Assembly: GCA_025024175.1 (NCBI GenBank)
Contig: QCXZ01000086.1
Location: 17,698,245 to 17,762,244, forward strand
Length of the DNA stretch: 64,000 bases
Direction of reading: 5' to 3'
Source of the DNA: Rhyzopertha dominica
Taxonomy: Eukaryota; Arthropoda; Insecta; Coleoptera; Bostrichidae
Shown: piece after piece, positions 22,397 through 34,606 of the stretch
Layout: each line of letters starts with the position of its first letter
How positions within the stretch are numbered: the stretch's first letter is position 1
Notes under the pieces: model-generated
Databases searched by the model: none
What the model was told of the DNA's origin: nothing
What the model saw: the letters and a program-made list of their open reading frames with translations, nothing else
Made by a program: the position numbers and the translations under genes

Positions 22397-24698
22397 TCAG
22401 CTTTTAACCCGATTCTTCCTAAAGTGATTATTAACTAATGTTTGCATCGAAATTTCACACATCCGTTCTAAAAGTTTTGTAGGTGCCCTTAAAGAATGTG
22501 TTTGATAGTTATAATTTTTATTAAGAATTAGTAACCGTCGTTCATTTGTTAAATCAGATTCTGACTGCATTTCCTTTTTGCATACTTCGCATTTGAATTT
22601 ATCATGGCATCTTTTTGCAAGATATCCTACAAAATACGATAATGCACAATCTTCTAATGTTGGATGTCCTTCATCACTTCCGTTATCACTACTACTTGAA
22701 CTAGAATATGACACGCTACTTGTAGAAGAAACTGATTTAACAGGTGAAGGTGCAAATGTAGCATCAGACAGTTGCTGCACATTTCCAAATTTATGTTGCG
22801 CATCGAATATGCACCTGTCTTCGTCAGCCTGGCAATTAGATGTAAAAATTAAATATATCACACTTTTTATTTTATAGGACGCACGAAATGCCCTGGTTGT
22901 GGGATTTTTATTATAACCTCCACGTTGTCTCTACACAGAAAATAGGTTTTCAGTTGGATCTTGATTTAGACGCGCTGTGAGAAGATATTCATATCCTTGA
23001 AGTTTGCTCGATTCAAAATATTTCCGGACATCATTTATGCTTATAAGCATTCCATCAAAACAAGGTGCTCTTGATTGCTTTTGGTTCTTGTCAATTTTGA
23101 AAACGCGCGAAAAAACTGACCAGGCATCTTCTAGAGCCCTAATTACGTCCAAATTTGAAACTTGCACCATTTTGCAGTGTAACTGACGACTATTCAAAGC
23201 GTGAAATAAATTATTTGTAGCTTCGATAAAATTTGCCGTGTGAATAGCGTTATTTGATATTTGCCCAGTTGTCACACAAGTATTGATTGCGGCTGCAACA
23301 GAGTGGCTAAGAAGTTGGACAGCCAAACGCACATTCGTTTTTTGGAAATTGCTGGGGTACAAATGATGACGAGTAAGTTTAGTTAAAGCTCTACCGGACG
23401 CACTTGCATTATCTAATTCATAAATGCGTTTTATGTATTGGTGGTAAATAGTGTCCGTCTAGCATGAAATTTCCTGTTAATAAATTGTTACGCACACTTT
23501 TAACTAAGTGAGGTACATCAAAAAAGGCATAGTACCGTTTCGAGTTATCATCTTAAGTAAAAAATGGTTGTTGTGGTGTTACTAGCAGCACCTTAAATAA
23601 TTTTTGATTTGTTGTAGATTGATCACAAGTAATTCCGACTATATCTATGCCAATACTTTCCACTAATTGAATACATCTTACTAATATAAATTTCAGTTGT
23701 TCAGCCTTAACGCCGTTTTCCGAAAGAAAATAGGCTACCGTTAATTTCCAGTTAGCATATACTCCACGCAACAACAAAACCAAAACTTGTTTAGCTGCTA
23801 CCGGTTTTTCGTCCAAATTCGCCCGAATCCTCTAGTCCTTCAAACATATCAAATTTTTTTGAATAATCTATATTTAAAAACACATTTTTTGCTGCCTCTG
23901 TTAATATGTATACTTTTAATTTTAAATGGTGAAAAAAGTTTTTATTAAATCCAGGAAATGCATTGAAGTTTGAAAGCCACTGTTTTATGGTAGATGACGA
24001 GGGCAAAATAACGCATTTTTGTCTTAAAAATTTGTACATCGATGGTGATTTGTAAAACATGCTAATTGCAACATTTCTTTCATCCTTTAACCACGGAGTT
24101 CTTTTCGTATGTAATAATTGTATGCGAACTAAAGCTTTAGGATATGTGTGTAATTTGCCTACATCTTTCATTGCAGGAATTTTTTTTAGCAATACTTACC
24201 TATTTCCTCAGTTTCAATACATAAGACCGCTTACTTTTTAACTTTCTTGTTACATCCTGCAGCTGTTGGCGAATTTTTTTCTTCCTTTGCGTTTCTTCAT
24301 CAACTCCTTGCATCGCGCGGAACCTGGTGGTGTTCCTTGTGAGGACGGCGTTTCAGGTAATTCTGCTAATTCCTGTTCTTGTCCTTTGGTGAATTGCAAT
24401 TTCCTTTTTACGCCCGTATTCTTCTTGTCAGGTGTAAAGTAATGTATGAACTGTCACGGACAGCAGAGCTGGAGCTACGCTGATCTGGTCGAATGGTATA
24501 GGTGCGTACATTATATCCACTTGTGGAAGGTTCGCTGCTTTCCGACGAATCTTTTTCTTCACTTTTCTTTCGAAATTTAATCGGCACTGCAGTACGCGCA
24601 AGACCCCTCTGCAAAAAATCCTCCTTCCTAAAGTGATCACTGCACGGGAACTTCAGCTTGAGTTTATCAGTGGACAAATATGCCAAGGAAGCGTTTCC
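22397..24698 (-). pseudogene. P-element (THAP9-like) transposase relic, near full length
   Basis: Reading right to left: an exon starts after an acceptor at 24699 with the end of a THAP finger (FPCSDHFRKEDF), a basic Ser-rich linker follows, then a helical region (RTPWLKDERNVAISMFYKSP ... FLRQKCVILPSSSTIKQWL) near 24100-23960. The RNase-H core segment DIVGITCDQSTTNQKLFKVL carries the second catalytic Asp near 23620. The C-terminal block has LTARLNQDPTENLFSV near 22950, and finally GYLAKRCHDKFKCEVCKKEM near 22600 with a CxxC pair. An intron-like break ending in TTGCCAG precedes 22830. The first THAP Cys pair and the first catalytic Asp (VLLIDE-type motif) are not found, and several frameshifts and stops are present. 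It is a different subfamily from the P copy at 30165-34746. Confidence 0.85.
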
Positions 24699-26459
24699 TG
24701 TAATTAAGTATGGTATTTAACTTTTATTGATTAAAACAACCTATTTCAAGTTAAAATATATATTCACCTAATTTAATACGAACATTCTGAAAACCACTAC
24801 TTTTCAAAATAACTCCAGTTTCATATATTAATAAGTGCGCGCTTTCTCGTTAAACATTTTTAATTTTGCCTCAGTGCTATCTATTATTAATTTTATTATT
24901 GCATTATGTTTAGGTCGGGATTTTATATTGTTCTTAAATGTACAAAGGTAATGCCAAGTTAATAAAAAAATCGTAACCTACCTGCATTAATCATCTACTT
25001 TTCGCATCTCTCACAGTCTTTCACAGGAAATGTAAATCTTCTTAACCCTGGAGTATGTCGGCTAGATTTTCCACACAAATACTATGCACATGCGTTTCCT
25101 ACTATTTTCTTAGGTAGAAAAGGCAAAAAGAGACAGAGTAGACAATCTACAAGTTGTCTACCCCAAGTGGCTAAGAATATTAACGAACTTTAAGAATTAA
25201 AAGCTAAAATTTTGGTGCCACACACAACGCGCGGAGGTTCTAAGTATTCGTATTATCAGTGAATGCGATGACAGGTATAGTCCAACCCCTCAGACAGGGT
25301 TGCAAGGGTCCGCTCTTGAAAATTCTTCCCAGCATCTTGCGTTTACTGCTTCAATGTACCTACGTGACTATTTTATACAATTTATAACAAGAAATACAGA
25401 CTATATAGACAGGATCTGTAAGAAAGCACCGAAATTATATTAGTGTAATATATCATTATGGCGTAAAAAGAATGCTGTAGTATTCAACCAACAAATAATA
25501 ATTCTTACCTAACGCATATTATGAGTTTTAATTACAGAACGCATATTTATGCATTATAACTGAATTGTTTAATGATTAATATTAGCAGTGTAAATTACAC
25601 TAGCCAATAAAAAATACATTTTGTTGTAACATAAAGCTGAATAGCATATTGTAGTAGAATGAACCCATCTAATCTTAAAAATGGTCCAAAAAAAGTTGTT
25701 ACACATACAAGTTTCTTGCTACATTAACAAACCACATATAGAACGGTACAATTTAAAATTCATTGACAAAGTGATTTTACAAGTGTTTATTCCACACAGT
25801 TATTGTATATATTTATAGAAATATGTCGAGGAAATAAAATATTACTAGTTTCAAAATTTCATTTTGTTGTTTTGTAAGTCGATCAATCAAAGTTGTTTTA
25901 ATTCACTTTCGAAATTTGGCAAGCTTTTCAGGTTTTTCGACCACTGTGTGTTATCGCTAATTTACCGAAGTTTCCTGTATTGGAATAATTACGTATTTGA
26001 CAGAATCAATCAAATCGAAGACTTAATAAGAGTANAAATTAGTTTTAAAATGCACCCCTTTTTTAGATGAACCCTGAAAATTAAATTGAATTTAAATTTA
26101 AATTAATCTTGTTGATTTGTTCAAAAGACAGTAAATACTAAATAGATCAAGATTCCAAGTTGCACTGTACTGTGTGTTATTTTTACACCAGTTTTCAGAT
26201 TCCGAGAGGTTACCCACGTAAGGGACACCCTGTATATGTTATGAAATGTCACTATATATCAAAGTACTTATGTTATTAGCTTATTAGTGCGCATTTTAAA
26301 CTTTGAATATTTAAACAAATTGTCGTAATCGGTAATGTAACATGCTGTCATGATTATTTGAACGCCACTTGTTAAGTACGCGAAATGTGCTATTTCAAAT
26401 TAATAATAGCGAAATAAGTAAGATCGGGCTACAATAATAGACACAATAATTGTGCATTC
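24699..26459. other. AT-rich intergenic stretch
   Basis: No coding region is recognised. Near 26212-26236 the sequence GTAAGGGACACCCTGTATAT resembles a TATACAGGGTGTCC-type transposon terminus seen in similar form at 30424 and 45893. The 5' exon of the P relic (first half of the THAP finger) should lie near 24760-25000 but was not identified. Confidence 0.35.
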
Positions 26460-26462
26460 TAA
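26460..26462. repeat. TAA target duplication of Harbinger, left copy
   Basis: TAA directly precedes the terminus AGCGGCTG and is repeated at 29813-29815. Three-base TWA duplications are typical of PIF/Harbinger. Confidence 0.85.
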
Positions 26463-26632
26463 AGCGGCTGTTACACGACGCGTGACTCGACGAGCCAGGA
26501 ATTTAGCTCGGGACTCGACAGTTTTCGCACCAGAGATGTTACACGGCCTCTAGTTTTTCGAACGTTTTTGAACTTAAAATATACGCGCCAACTTGGGTGA
26601 TCGGAATATGAAATAGTGCATCAGTAGGGAAG

Positions 26633-28935
26633 ATGAATTCAAAACAGCAAGTTGTTGCAGCTGCTTCTCTCTGCGTTATATACGGAAGTGCTTTGCTACT
26701 GCAACAAGGCAATAAATTTAAAAAACGTAAAAAAAGATGGTGGTTGGCGTCACATTTAAAAAGTAGAGAACGGTAAGTAACTTCGTGTAATTTTAATTAC
26801 ATTATTATTTTATTGCGATGTTTAAAACAGTCGATGTCTAATAAAATAATGAACCTATCATTTTATTACAGCTACAGCGGAACAGACATGCTTCAAGACT
26901 TTCTAAAAGAACCTTCCAGATATTTTGAAAATTTTTGCAGAATGCATGTTTCGGATTTTGAATTGTTACTAACAAAAATTGGTCCTGCTATTAAAAAACA
27001 AGACACAAACATGAGGAAAAGTATTCCCATAGAACAGCGCTTGGCTATAACTTTAAGATTTTTGGCCACAGGTGACAGTTTCACAAGCTTAGGATACTTA
27101 TTTAAATGCTCCAGACAAACTGTCAAAAACTGTGTAATGGAAGTTTGCGAAAACTTAATCAAAGCACTTAAGGATGAAATAAAGGTAAATACACTGATTT
27201 TTTTAAAATCTTTAATGCGTTTTTTTATTAAACTGTTATTATTATTATTACAACTCTGAAGCGAAAAGAGTCTGTCATGTGATCACGTGTCGCTACAATT
27301 TTTATTTGACATCATCACGTGACAAAGTCTTTTCATAAATTTGTTACTCTAGAAAACTAAAAATTAATCGTTGTTATTAGTTTCAACTGTAGATGTAGTC
27401 TGCCAGTAGTCTGTTTGTGGTGATGAATAAGATGTTGATGGTGATGGTGATGGTGTTGCTATTGTATGAAATTGGAACTGCTGTGCAGCGTAATTTGGAT
27501 TAGGTATGGGTGGCCGAATTTGAGTAAAGTTTGCATTATTGTTACTTTGCAGGGAACCCGAACTCTGAAAAACAAATCTGTATTAATATTAAGCGCTTTT
27601 TTAAAACCTGTAATTTGAACCTCATAAAATCGTCGTAACTGCGGATGTTTCAAACGAAACATGATATTATCTATTTCATGCATAGCCACCTCTTGATTAA
27701 AATCATCCATGCTCTTAAGTTTTACATACAGTAAATCTGTAAATAACTGTAATCTGTCCTTTTTGTTATTAGTCGAGTTTGCATCAGAATTCAGTGTAGT
27801 TTTTAAAATTTTGAGAGCTTCAGCCATATTTTCTTGCACGTCCTCTTCAATTTTTCTTTTTTTAGATTTTTTTGGACCTGTTTTTGTCGGCGTGTCTGCA
27901 CGTTTGTTTTTTGATTGTAAATCCAGTTCATCTATATCCGCATTATTCGATGCGGAAGTAAACGATTCTTCTTCTTCTGCGTTTTCTTCTCTGCTGTTCA
28001 ATTCCTCCTCATCTTCATTTTCTTCCTGCTCCTGCAAATAAAAAAGATAGACAAATATAGAAAGCATTTATTACGCTTTAAAAAAGTTATGTTAACCCAA
28101 AAGTTGAGGTGTAGCATTAGTGATTGCAATTTTTTTTAGCTCCCTAAGGCCGAAGCTGAATGGTTGGTAAAAGCCAATGACTTTGAAAAACAATGGAATT
28201 TTCCCCATTGCATAGGGGCGATGGATGGGAAACATGTACTTATAGAAGCTCCAGCACACAGTGGTACAGAATATTTTAATTATAAAGGAACTTTCAGCAT
28301 CGTTTTATTTGCATTAGTGGATGCCAACTATTTATTTACGTTTGTAAACGTCGGATGTCAAGGAAGGATCAGTGACGGTGGAGTTTTCAGAAATACCAAT
28401 TTATACCAGATGCTTAATGAGGAAACCCTCAAATTACCTACAGCAAAAGCCTTACCAGGTCGAAACAATGCTGTACCGTACGTTATTGTAGCAGATGATG
28501 CGTTTGCTCTTGGCAATCACATTATGAAGCCATACCCTGGTATGCATGATAAAGGGACTCCACAAAGAATATTAAATTATCGTCTTTCAAGAGCCAGATG
28601 TATTCGGAATAATGGCTTCAGTTTTTCGAATTTTTCGAAGACCTATGTTACTAGACCCGGAAAAAGCTTCACTGATAACGATGACATGTGCACTACTTCA
28701 CAATTTTTTAAGAAAAAGCAAATTGTCGAAATTTTTATACACACCCGTAGGGTCCTTGGATTATGAAGTAAATGGTGAATTAGTAAAGGGAACGTGGCGC
28801 AACGAAGTCATTGATATTTCTTCCCTCATACCCTTACAAAATCAACCACGAAGACCAAGTTTAAAAGCAAAAGAAATCAGGACAGAATTTATGGAGTATT
28901 TTCAATCTGAGTGTGGAAAAGTGCCATGGCAATAA
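26633..28935 (+). pseudogene. Harbinger (HARBI1-like) transposase
   Basis: Exons 26633-26772, 26872-27184 and 28140-28935 join in frame across GT-AG introns (CG|GTAAGT...TTACAG|C and AAG|GTAAAT...TTTAG|CTC). Exon 1 starts MNSKQQVVAAASLCVIYG; exon 2 carries a helix-turn-helix (GDSFTSLGYLFKCSRQTV). Exon 3 holds the DDE_Tnp_4 core: first Asp in HCIGAMDGKHV, then HSGTEYFNYKGTFSIV and RISDGGVF, and second Asp in VIVADDAFAL. At 28601-28603 the sequence jumps from SRARC to FGIMASVFRIFRRPM. The family's intervening VVENA-type residues, including the catalytic Glu, are missing, and the arithmetic fits a 14-nt deletion that also shifts the frame. The remaining C-terminus to TAA 28935 is open. The protein would be about 415 residues. 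Confidence 0.92.
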
Positions 28936-29529
28936 CATTTTATAACAAACTTTTTTATGTATTAAAACTACTAAGTATTCATTTTCAAGATACAGCTGTA
29001 GATAGAATAAACAATGTATAAAAGTCTAGTAAAAAAGGAAAAAAACTGACTGACACTAATAACACACCGACTAGACATTTGTTTATTGTCTATTGTAACT
29101 GCAGCTTGAAAATGAATACATACCTAGTATATTTTGTACTCCAAACTTAAAGAAAAATTAAATGTTATTTACATTTAAATTTAGTTTACTTACCTCTGAA
29201 TTGATGGTGTTTCCTGGAACATATATCCCATGCAGAAACGTGTTTAAAGCGTCATACGCAAACCAGGTTGGTTTGTATACAGAGGCAGCGCCTGTGCCGG
29301 TTCCTTTTGAAGCACTCACTTTTCTTGACAATTTTCGATAAGTAGCCAGTAACGCATCCTTTTTTTTCTTTAAATCCTTCACGGGAACATTAAAATTTTT
29401 GTGGAGTGTCATCCACGCTTCATGGACAGCATTTCGGTCCTTATGTTCTATATGTTTCGGATTCCAGATTACTTCTAATTCTTGAAGTGCTTCAATAAAT
29501 TCGTAGGTTTTGTCCGTAGACCACTCCAT
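27364..29529 (-). CDS. Harbinger accessory MADF-domain protein, intact
   Basis: Exons 29194-29529, 27621-28031 and 27364-27564 join in phase 0 through GT-AG introns (GAG|GTAAGT...TTTGCAG|GAG; GAG|GTTCAA...TTTTCAG|AG), giving about 315 uninterrupted residues. I chose ATG 29529 (MEWSTDKTYEFIEALQELEV); an upstream in-frame ATG at 29568 is possible. Residues about 8-95 form a MADF (Myb/SANT-like) domain (VIWNPKHIEHKDRNAVHEAW, then KKKKDALLATYRKLSRKV). The middle is acidic (EENEDEEELNSREENAEEEE) followed by a basic, NLS-like KKSKKRKIEED, a BESS-like C-terminal helix (DIDNIMFRLKHPQLRRFYE region) and a Gln/Ser/Pro/Thr-rich tail. In Harbinger systems this partner imports the transposase and binds the element ends. 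It is intact although its transposase is dead. Confidence 0.9.
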
Positions 29530-29812
29530 TATTAATTTTTCGGTGACCCGTGACGATGAACACAACACTAACTAACGAGAAAGTCTGCGAGTTCGCACTG
29601 GTTCGTGGTTCATGTACCTACAAACCTTTACGAGCCATGACGAGCTATGACGAGCCGGTCCTTTGACTCGTGAAAATTTACCGACACTGAGCGGCTGACG
29701 CGATCGCGATATCACAAGCCACGGGTGGAAGTGAGCCACCTACGTTACACGGCGCGTAATTCGCGATATCACGAGCCGGACTCGCCGACTCACGCGCCGT
29801 GTAACAGCCGCT

Positions 29813-29815
29813 TAA
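29813..29815. repeat. TAA target duplication of Harbinger, right copy
   Basis: TAA follows the right terminus CAGCCGCT and matches 26460-26462. Confidence 0.85.
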
Positions 29816-30164
29816 GTAGGTACTCGTATATTAAATTTTAGTAAAAATCGGATAAATAATTGCGCCAGTTGGGAATATAAAACATCGCTCGCAACAGGCA
29901 TCAGGCATCGGACATCTGAATTCGTCACCGATCGACCAAACGTGCATATTGTGTAAACATTGCGGAACAGCTGTGTTATTGTTTTTTTTTGCTTTGCGAA
30001 CTGTACTGACAGGTACGTCGTAAATAACTTCGAACGATTTAACGTTAGCCATCTATTGTCAGAAGCAATTACCAGCAAGGGTATAGCAGAGTGACAAACA
30101 ATCCAGCCAAATTTAGTAGCTATCGCGCCACCTACCGACCATGTCGTAATCAGAGTCAGTGGAT
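29816..30164. other. Spacer between Harbinger and third P element
   Basis: No recognised gene. A 73-codon minus-strand ORF (ATG 30052, MANVKSFEVIYDVPVSTVRK) is open but has no family resemblance. The left terminus of the third P element probably lies at the right edge of this segment. Confidence 0.3.
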
Positions 30165-30425
30165 TAGGAGAGTAGCGCACACTCGCCAGTGGCGGCCATT
30201 TTGTATCCAGCAATGTAGGTGTATGTTATGGTGGTAAACAAACAAATCGCATTCTCCATAAATAATTTTGAACAAATTCACAATAAAAGTATTGACGTTG
30301 GGAGACTAAGATTTGCTAGTATAACTTGTAAGTACCCATATAAAAGTTCAAGAAACGGTATTGAATAATAAAATTATTATTATTCCAGCATTTAAAGTGT
30401 GGAAGTCGTCAATAGAGAATATATA

Positions 30426-31252
30426 CAGGGCGAGTCAGTTTTTTGTAGGCAAACTTTAACAGAAGCCAGAACACATGTTTTTAAAAAGAAAAGTTCCTAT
30501 AAACATATGTCGTAGGTTTCGTTTCCGAGATACGGAGTGATGAATATAATTTTTTTTTCATGTTTGGGGGATACAGCCTGTTAATTAAGGGGCATAAAAC
30601 AAGCGATAAGAATGTTCAAAAATTTGCACAGTGGAGGAGTGGAGGGGGTGTTCAACCCCTTTCTTAAACAGAACTGCTACACCAATGACTATTTTTGTAA
30701 AAAAATTGTTATCGTTATTATCTACATACAGTTTGACGGAAATAATGTCCCTTCTCCTAATTCAAAAATTCTGTGCGTTTACAATTTATTTTGATGTGTT
30801 AGTGTTTGATGTGGTACTAAATTAAGTAATTTATTTATTATCAATTATCGGCTAAATATTTAACACATCAAAATAACTCAGAAACGCACAAGATTTTCGA
30901 AACAGAAGAAGGGACATTATTTTTGTTAAACTGTATGTAGATAATGAAAATAACAGCCTGTTTTACAAATAGTCATTGGGGTAGAAATTCTGTTTAAGGG
31001 GTTGAGCACCTCCTCCTCTTCGCCACTGTGCAAATCTTTGAACATTCTTGTCGCTTGCTTTATGCCCCTTTATTAATAGGCATTATCCTCCAAACATGAA
31101 AAAATCTTAGCATTCGTTTATAACTTATAATGAAAAATCGAGAAAAAGAAATTGGGAAAGAAGCCTTCCACGACATACGTATATGAGAATTTTTCTTTTT
31201 AAAAACATGTTCTATATTCACTTAAAGTTTGTTTTTTTGAAATAACACCCAT
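30426..31252. repeat. Palindromic MITE-like insertion
   Basis: Arms of roughly 400 bp face each other around 30835. For example GGGACATTAT with TTTGTTAAACTGTATGTAGA on the right mirrors TCTACATACAGTTTGACGGA with ATAATGTCCC on the left, and both outer parts share CAAACTTTAA and ACATGTTTTTAAAAAGAAAA. Divergence between arms is clearly higher than in the palindrome at 20471-21147. It has no coding capacity and looks like a miniature inverted-repeat element nested in the P copy. Exact ends and duplication are not resolved. Confidence 0.75.
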
Positions 31253-31793
31253 TCACTGATATTCACTCTTAAACAAATAATGCATCCATTTTTTTAATTA
31301 AACGTTATTGTGGGGTCAGGAGGGATCTAACTCTCTACATTTTAACCCTTAAGTTTAAAGCGAATAAATATTCTTTTTCAAAAATGTGGGCCTTTTTATT
31401 TTATTTTATTCAGAATCAACAATCTATTATTAGAACATAATTCAACTCCTCGGAGCTACCTTATGACACTTTCCCTTACGACTCATTACACATAAGTGTG
31501 TTTGAGTTTATGAAATATTGGAAAAAATGAAAGGTTTTGTTGAATTAAGTATTTATAAAATATCTTTGCACAAACAAAACCCCACCTGAAACAAAAAATA
31601 AGTAATCTCACATAATTAAAAAAGGTAACATTTCAAAGAAATTCATCCAGCGAAAACTTCAGTTTCAATACGCAGTTGGCAGATCCCGATCTGTTATTTA
31701 GCCGCTGCTCAACGCACTCAGTCTGATTCTGTCACTTTTAAAATTCGCAGGGATATTAGATGAAATTTGATGAAATAAAATCCACAGTAAATT
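31253..31793. other. 3' flank of third P transposase
   Basis: AT-rich, non-coding. It is between the MITE-like insert and the transposase stop codon and should contain the P element's 3' UTR. Confidence 0.4.
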
Positions 31794-34606
31794 TCAAACT
31801 TTATTGACAGCATTTCTCATGCCCATACTCCTACTATCACATCTAGTGAAGCTACTACAAATGAGTTGTTTATTAGCTGCACGAAGGCAGATGTACAACC
31901 TCGTTTTAAAAAATAACTTTAATACTTTCATAAGGATATCATGGCATCTGGGTAAACAAAAATCATTGTGAATATTCTTTGTAAAAACTGCAACCACATC
32001 GTCCAACTTTAACTTATTTTCAATGAGCACTTGAGTTTTGGTCCGGAAAAAGCATTGTGCTTGAAATATAAGCTGATACATACTTTTTGAGGGAAACACT
32101 AAATAATTTTCTTTGTAGCATCTTAATGTCACAAGCTTATTTATGTATTTAACATTTTCATCGTTACAATCTGTAATGGTTGGGGCATAACAAGTATTAC
32201 AAGTCCCAAAATTTTTCTTAACTTTGTACAATACAGAACCTAACAAACAGTACAATGATTGTTGGTCACTGACATTCAGTGCTGACGAAATGGTTAATTC
32301 AATATCATCTTCGTACGATAAAATGTCAATATCAATATCAGTAATTTTATTGTTCTGAAGAAAATCGGCTATCTCTTCACAATCGCTTACTCCATAATTT
32401 CCATGTTTAAGTGGAGTAAAAAACTGTGAGATCGGAATTAACCTTAACGCACACTTAAATTCTTTAGGATTGGGTACAGGATTTCGTGAACGTACATTGG
32501 AAAACAAATTTTCCAATGCGTCTTGCGCCAGCCTTCCCAACATCAAGTACCTGAAATTTTTATTGTTTAGGTACTCTTCTTGTATATCTAATGCCGTTTG
32601 AGTCGCCGGAATAATACCCGTTTGAAAAGGTTTCCAGCGTTCATTACGATTGCTCACAAACATATTTTCAGTAATGAAGATTACTTCTTTCAGAAAGGAT
32701 GTAGTCTCTTCATATATTTCGTTATGATTATGACTTAAGGCTAGCTTCTGCGATCTACAGTTCATGACAGAGTACCACTTTTCAAACATTTCTAGAAACC
32801 AAGCAGTTGTGTAAGCTGTACTATCTAACTTAAACTTATTGGTACCGATATAATATTTAATGGCTGCCGCAATGTCCCGATTAACTAATGCTAATGCCAA
32901 GCCTACACTCATTTTTTCATAATGATTTGGTTGGATTACATTTTTTTCAGCCTTGGTGCTACTTTTAATTCTAATTCTTTTTCTATATTGTATACAGTTT
33001 TTATTGGTTCAATAGAAACATTATTAGCAGGCAACCTATAACGTCTAACAACTTCATCTAAAAGAACAAAATACGACCCTCAGTTATGGCTAAGCGCATA
33101 TTTTAAAAAACGTGGTGTATCAGGCATGTAGTATAGTTTTTTTCATTGCTACTTGGATGTTTGGTAAAATTATGAGTGATACCATGTCTGGAACAAACGA
33201 TCCCATTCAGTCTCCCAAACTGCCTGATTTTGAGGTCCCATATCACTAATAACGGTACAAATGTGAAGGCCGATAGTATCACATTTAGCAATAATGTCTT
33301 GTATTATTTGATTAGCATGAACAGCATCGTATGAGGTACTGGTAAATTCATAGGCAATCGTTTGTTTCCATCTTGTTGTTAGTCCAGCTAACATAAACAC
33401 TAACGCGTGAGTCGCTACACTATCACTGCCTTTTCCACCTGACATTAACATTGTTGGTTTACCTGCAAACTGTAGTATCGAGCATATGTGTCTAAAGATA
33501 AGTACAACCTACCACACCTATTACTTTTTCCGTTGAAGGATCAAATTCTAACCCAGGTTTTATAGCCATTTCATCTATTAAAAGTACACCGTGTCTCTCT
33601 TCTGTTTTCATGCACTCAATTTTTGATTTTAACAAAGGAAATACGTCTTCAAGAATGTCTGCATCAAACTTGAAACTTTCCATTCTTTTTTGTAATGTCC
33701 TAATGCATGGTAACGGATAGCCTTGATTTCTAAGACATTCGTAACCACCACGTCTACACGACAAATAAAAGCTGCAGTGCTCTACGGACTGTTTGAGTTT
33801 CCCATTTGGTTCGTTTCATACTGGCATGCTTAAGAAAATATAATTGATCCTTCCCACACAAATGCTGCAGATTTTGTTCCATAGTTCGTTGCTGCTTGGT
33901 TAATGCTTGAATTTGTCTCCTGGCGAGGCTCAGTTTTCTTTGCAATTCCATGACTAAATGATCATTTTCTCATTGACCATCAGGAGAGTTGACGTTGCAG
34001 ATATTTTCTTGGCCTACAAATGTTAGAAATGATACATGTTAAGTACTTATATTTACTTATTTCACAAACTTACTCTTCAAAGGTATTCTGCTTGAAGTAG
34101 GTCTTCCATCAGTTACGATATCTGCTTGCTCAGGCTCATCAGTTGTGTTTATGTTCCAGGTATTTTGTTGATCTGTGAAAGTCAAAAGATACATCTGCAC
34201 ATTATGATAGACATTATAAAAACCTACTTTTAACAGGAATTTTTCGAACAGCAGGTGCTTTCCTTACTTTAGGTGCTGGTCTATATGCAAATAATGTTGG
34301 TATTGCATTCCATTTGAATGGTCTCGTCCCATCTTGTCTATTATTTTCAAATTGGTCCTCCGTAAAGTGCTTTTGAAGTTAAATAAATACATCACTTTCC
34401 ACTCTAACCGGCAAATTATAAAGCATTTCCATTAATTTTTTTCATACCTCACATACAAAAGGCTCTCTTGGTAATGGATCGTCCCGCTTAATTTTGGCAA
34501 TACACAGCTTCCGTCTGTCCGAGTTTCTTACACCCTGGGGCAACCGAAACAGTCGTGTACCTTTCTCAGATCTTTCGTGGCAGTTTGGCACACAACAGCA
34601 AGGCAT
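31794..34606 (-). pseudogene. P-element (THAP9-like) transposase, full length with introns
   Basis: Exon 1 (34448-34606) starts MPCCCVPNCHERSEKGTRLF and holds the CxxxxC half of a THAP zinc finger. The finger is completed in exon 2 (34228-34369) with the His of HFTEDQF and WNAIPTLF. Exon 3 is 34074-34172 and exon 4 starts at 34013; all four join in consistent phase through GT-AG introns. Exon 4 has a leucine-zipper-like coiled coil (LQRKLSLARRQIQALTKQQR), then YPLPCIRTLQKRM and the first catalytic Asp in GVLLIDEMAIKPGLEFD. Later exons have TVISDMGPQNQAVW (second Asp) and, in a 372-codon open block 31794-32912, LGRLAQDALENLFSNVRSRN and a closing Cys-rich domain. Lesions seen: TGA in exon 4 near 33972, a +1 shift near 33770, and stops near 33150. 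It is the best preserved P copy here. Confidence 0.9.

Larger units (their letters stand above)
26463..29812. mobile_element. Complete PIF/Harbinger transposon
   Basis: The element is 3,350 bp with termini AGCGGCTGTTACACGACGCG (left) and AGCGGCTGTTACACGGCGCG (right, reverse complement). The match runs about 31 bp with three mismatches, and 3-bp TAA duplications flank it. It has the canonical two genes: a DDE transposase on the plus strand and a MADF protein on the minus strand. The genes are interleaved, each with exons inside an intron of the other. The right end also holds an internal hairpin (GTTACACGGCGCGT near 29745 facing ACGCGCCGTGTAAC) and several GACGAGCC repeats between 29630 and 29800, probable protein-binding sites. 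Confidence 0.93.

Noticed and set aside
24428..24640. Alternative minus-strand ORF in another frame of the P linker exon
   Set aside because: The frame containing FPCSDHFRKEDF (THAP end) with a splice acceptor at 24699 is better supported.
25120..25165. Short inverted repeat GTAGACAA...TTGTCTAC as a terminator or element end
   Set aside because: Only 8-10 bp, no gene or duplication nearby; expected by chance in AT-rich DNA of this length.
27709..28041. Plus-strand Ser/Phe-rich ORF
   Set aside because: Antisense of the acidic MADF exon 2; Glu codons read as Ser/Phe on the other strand.
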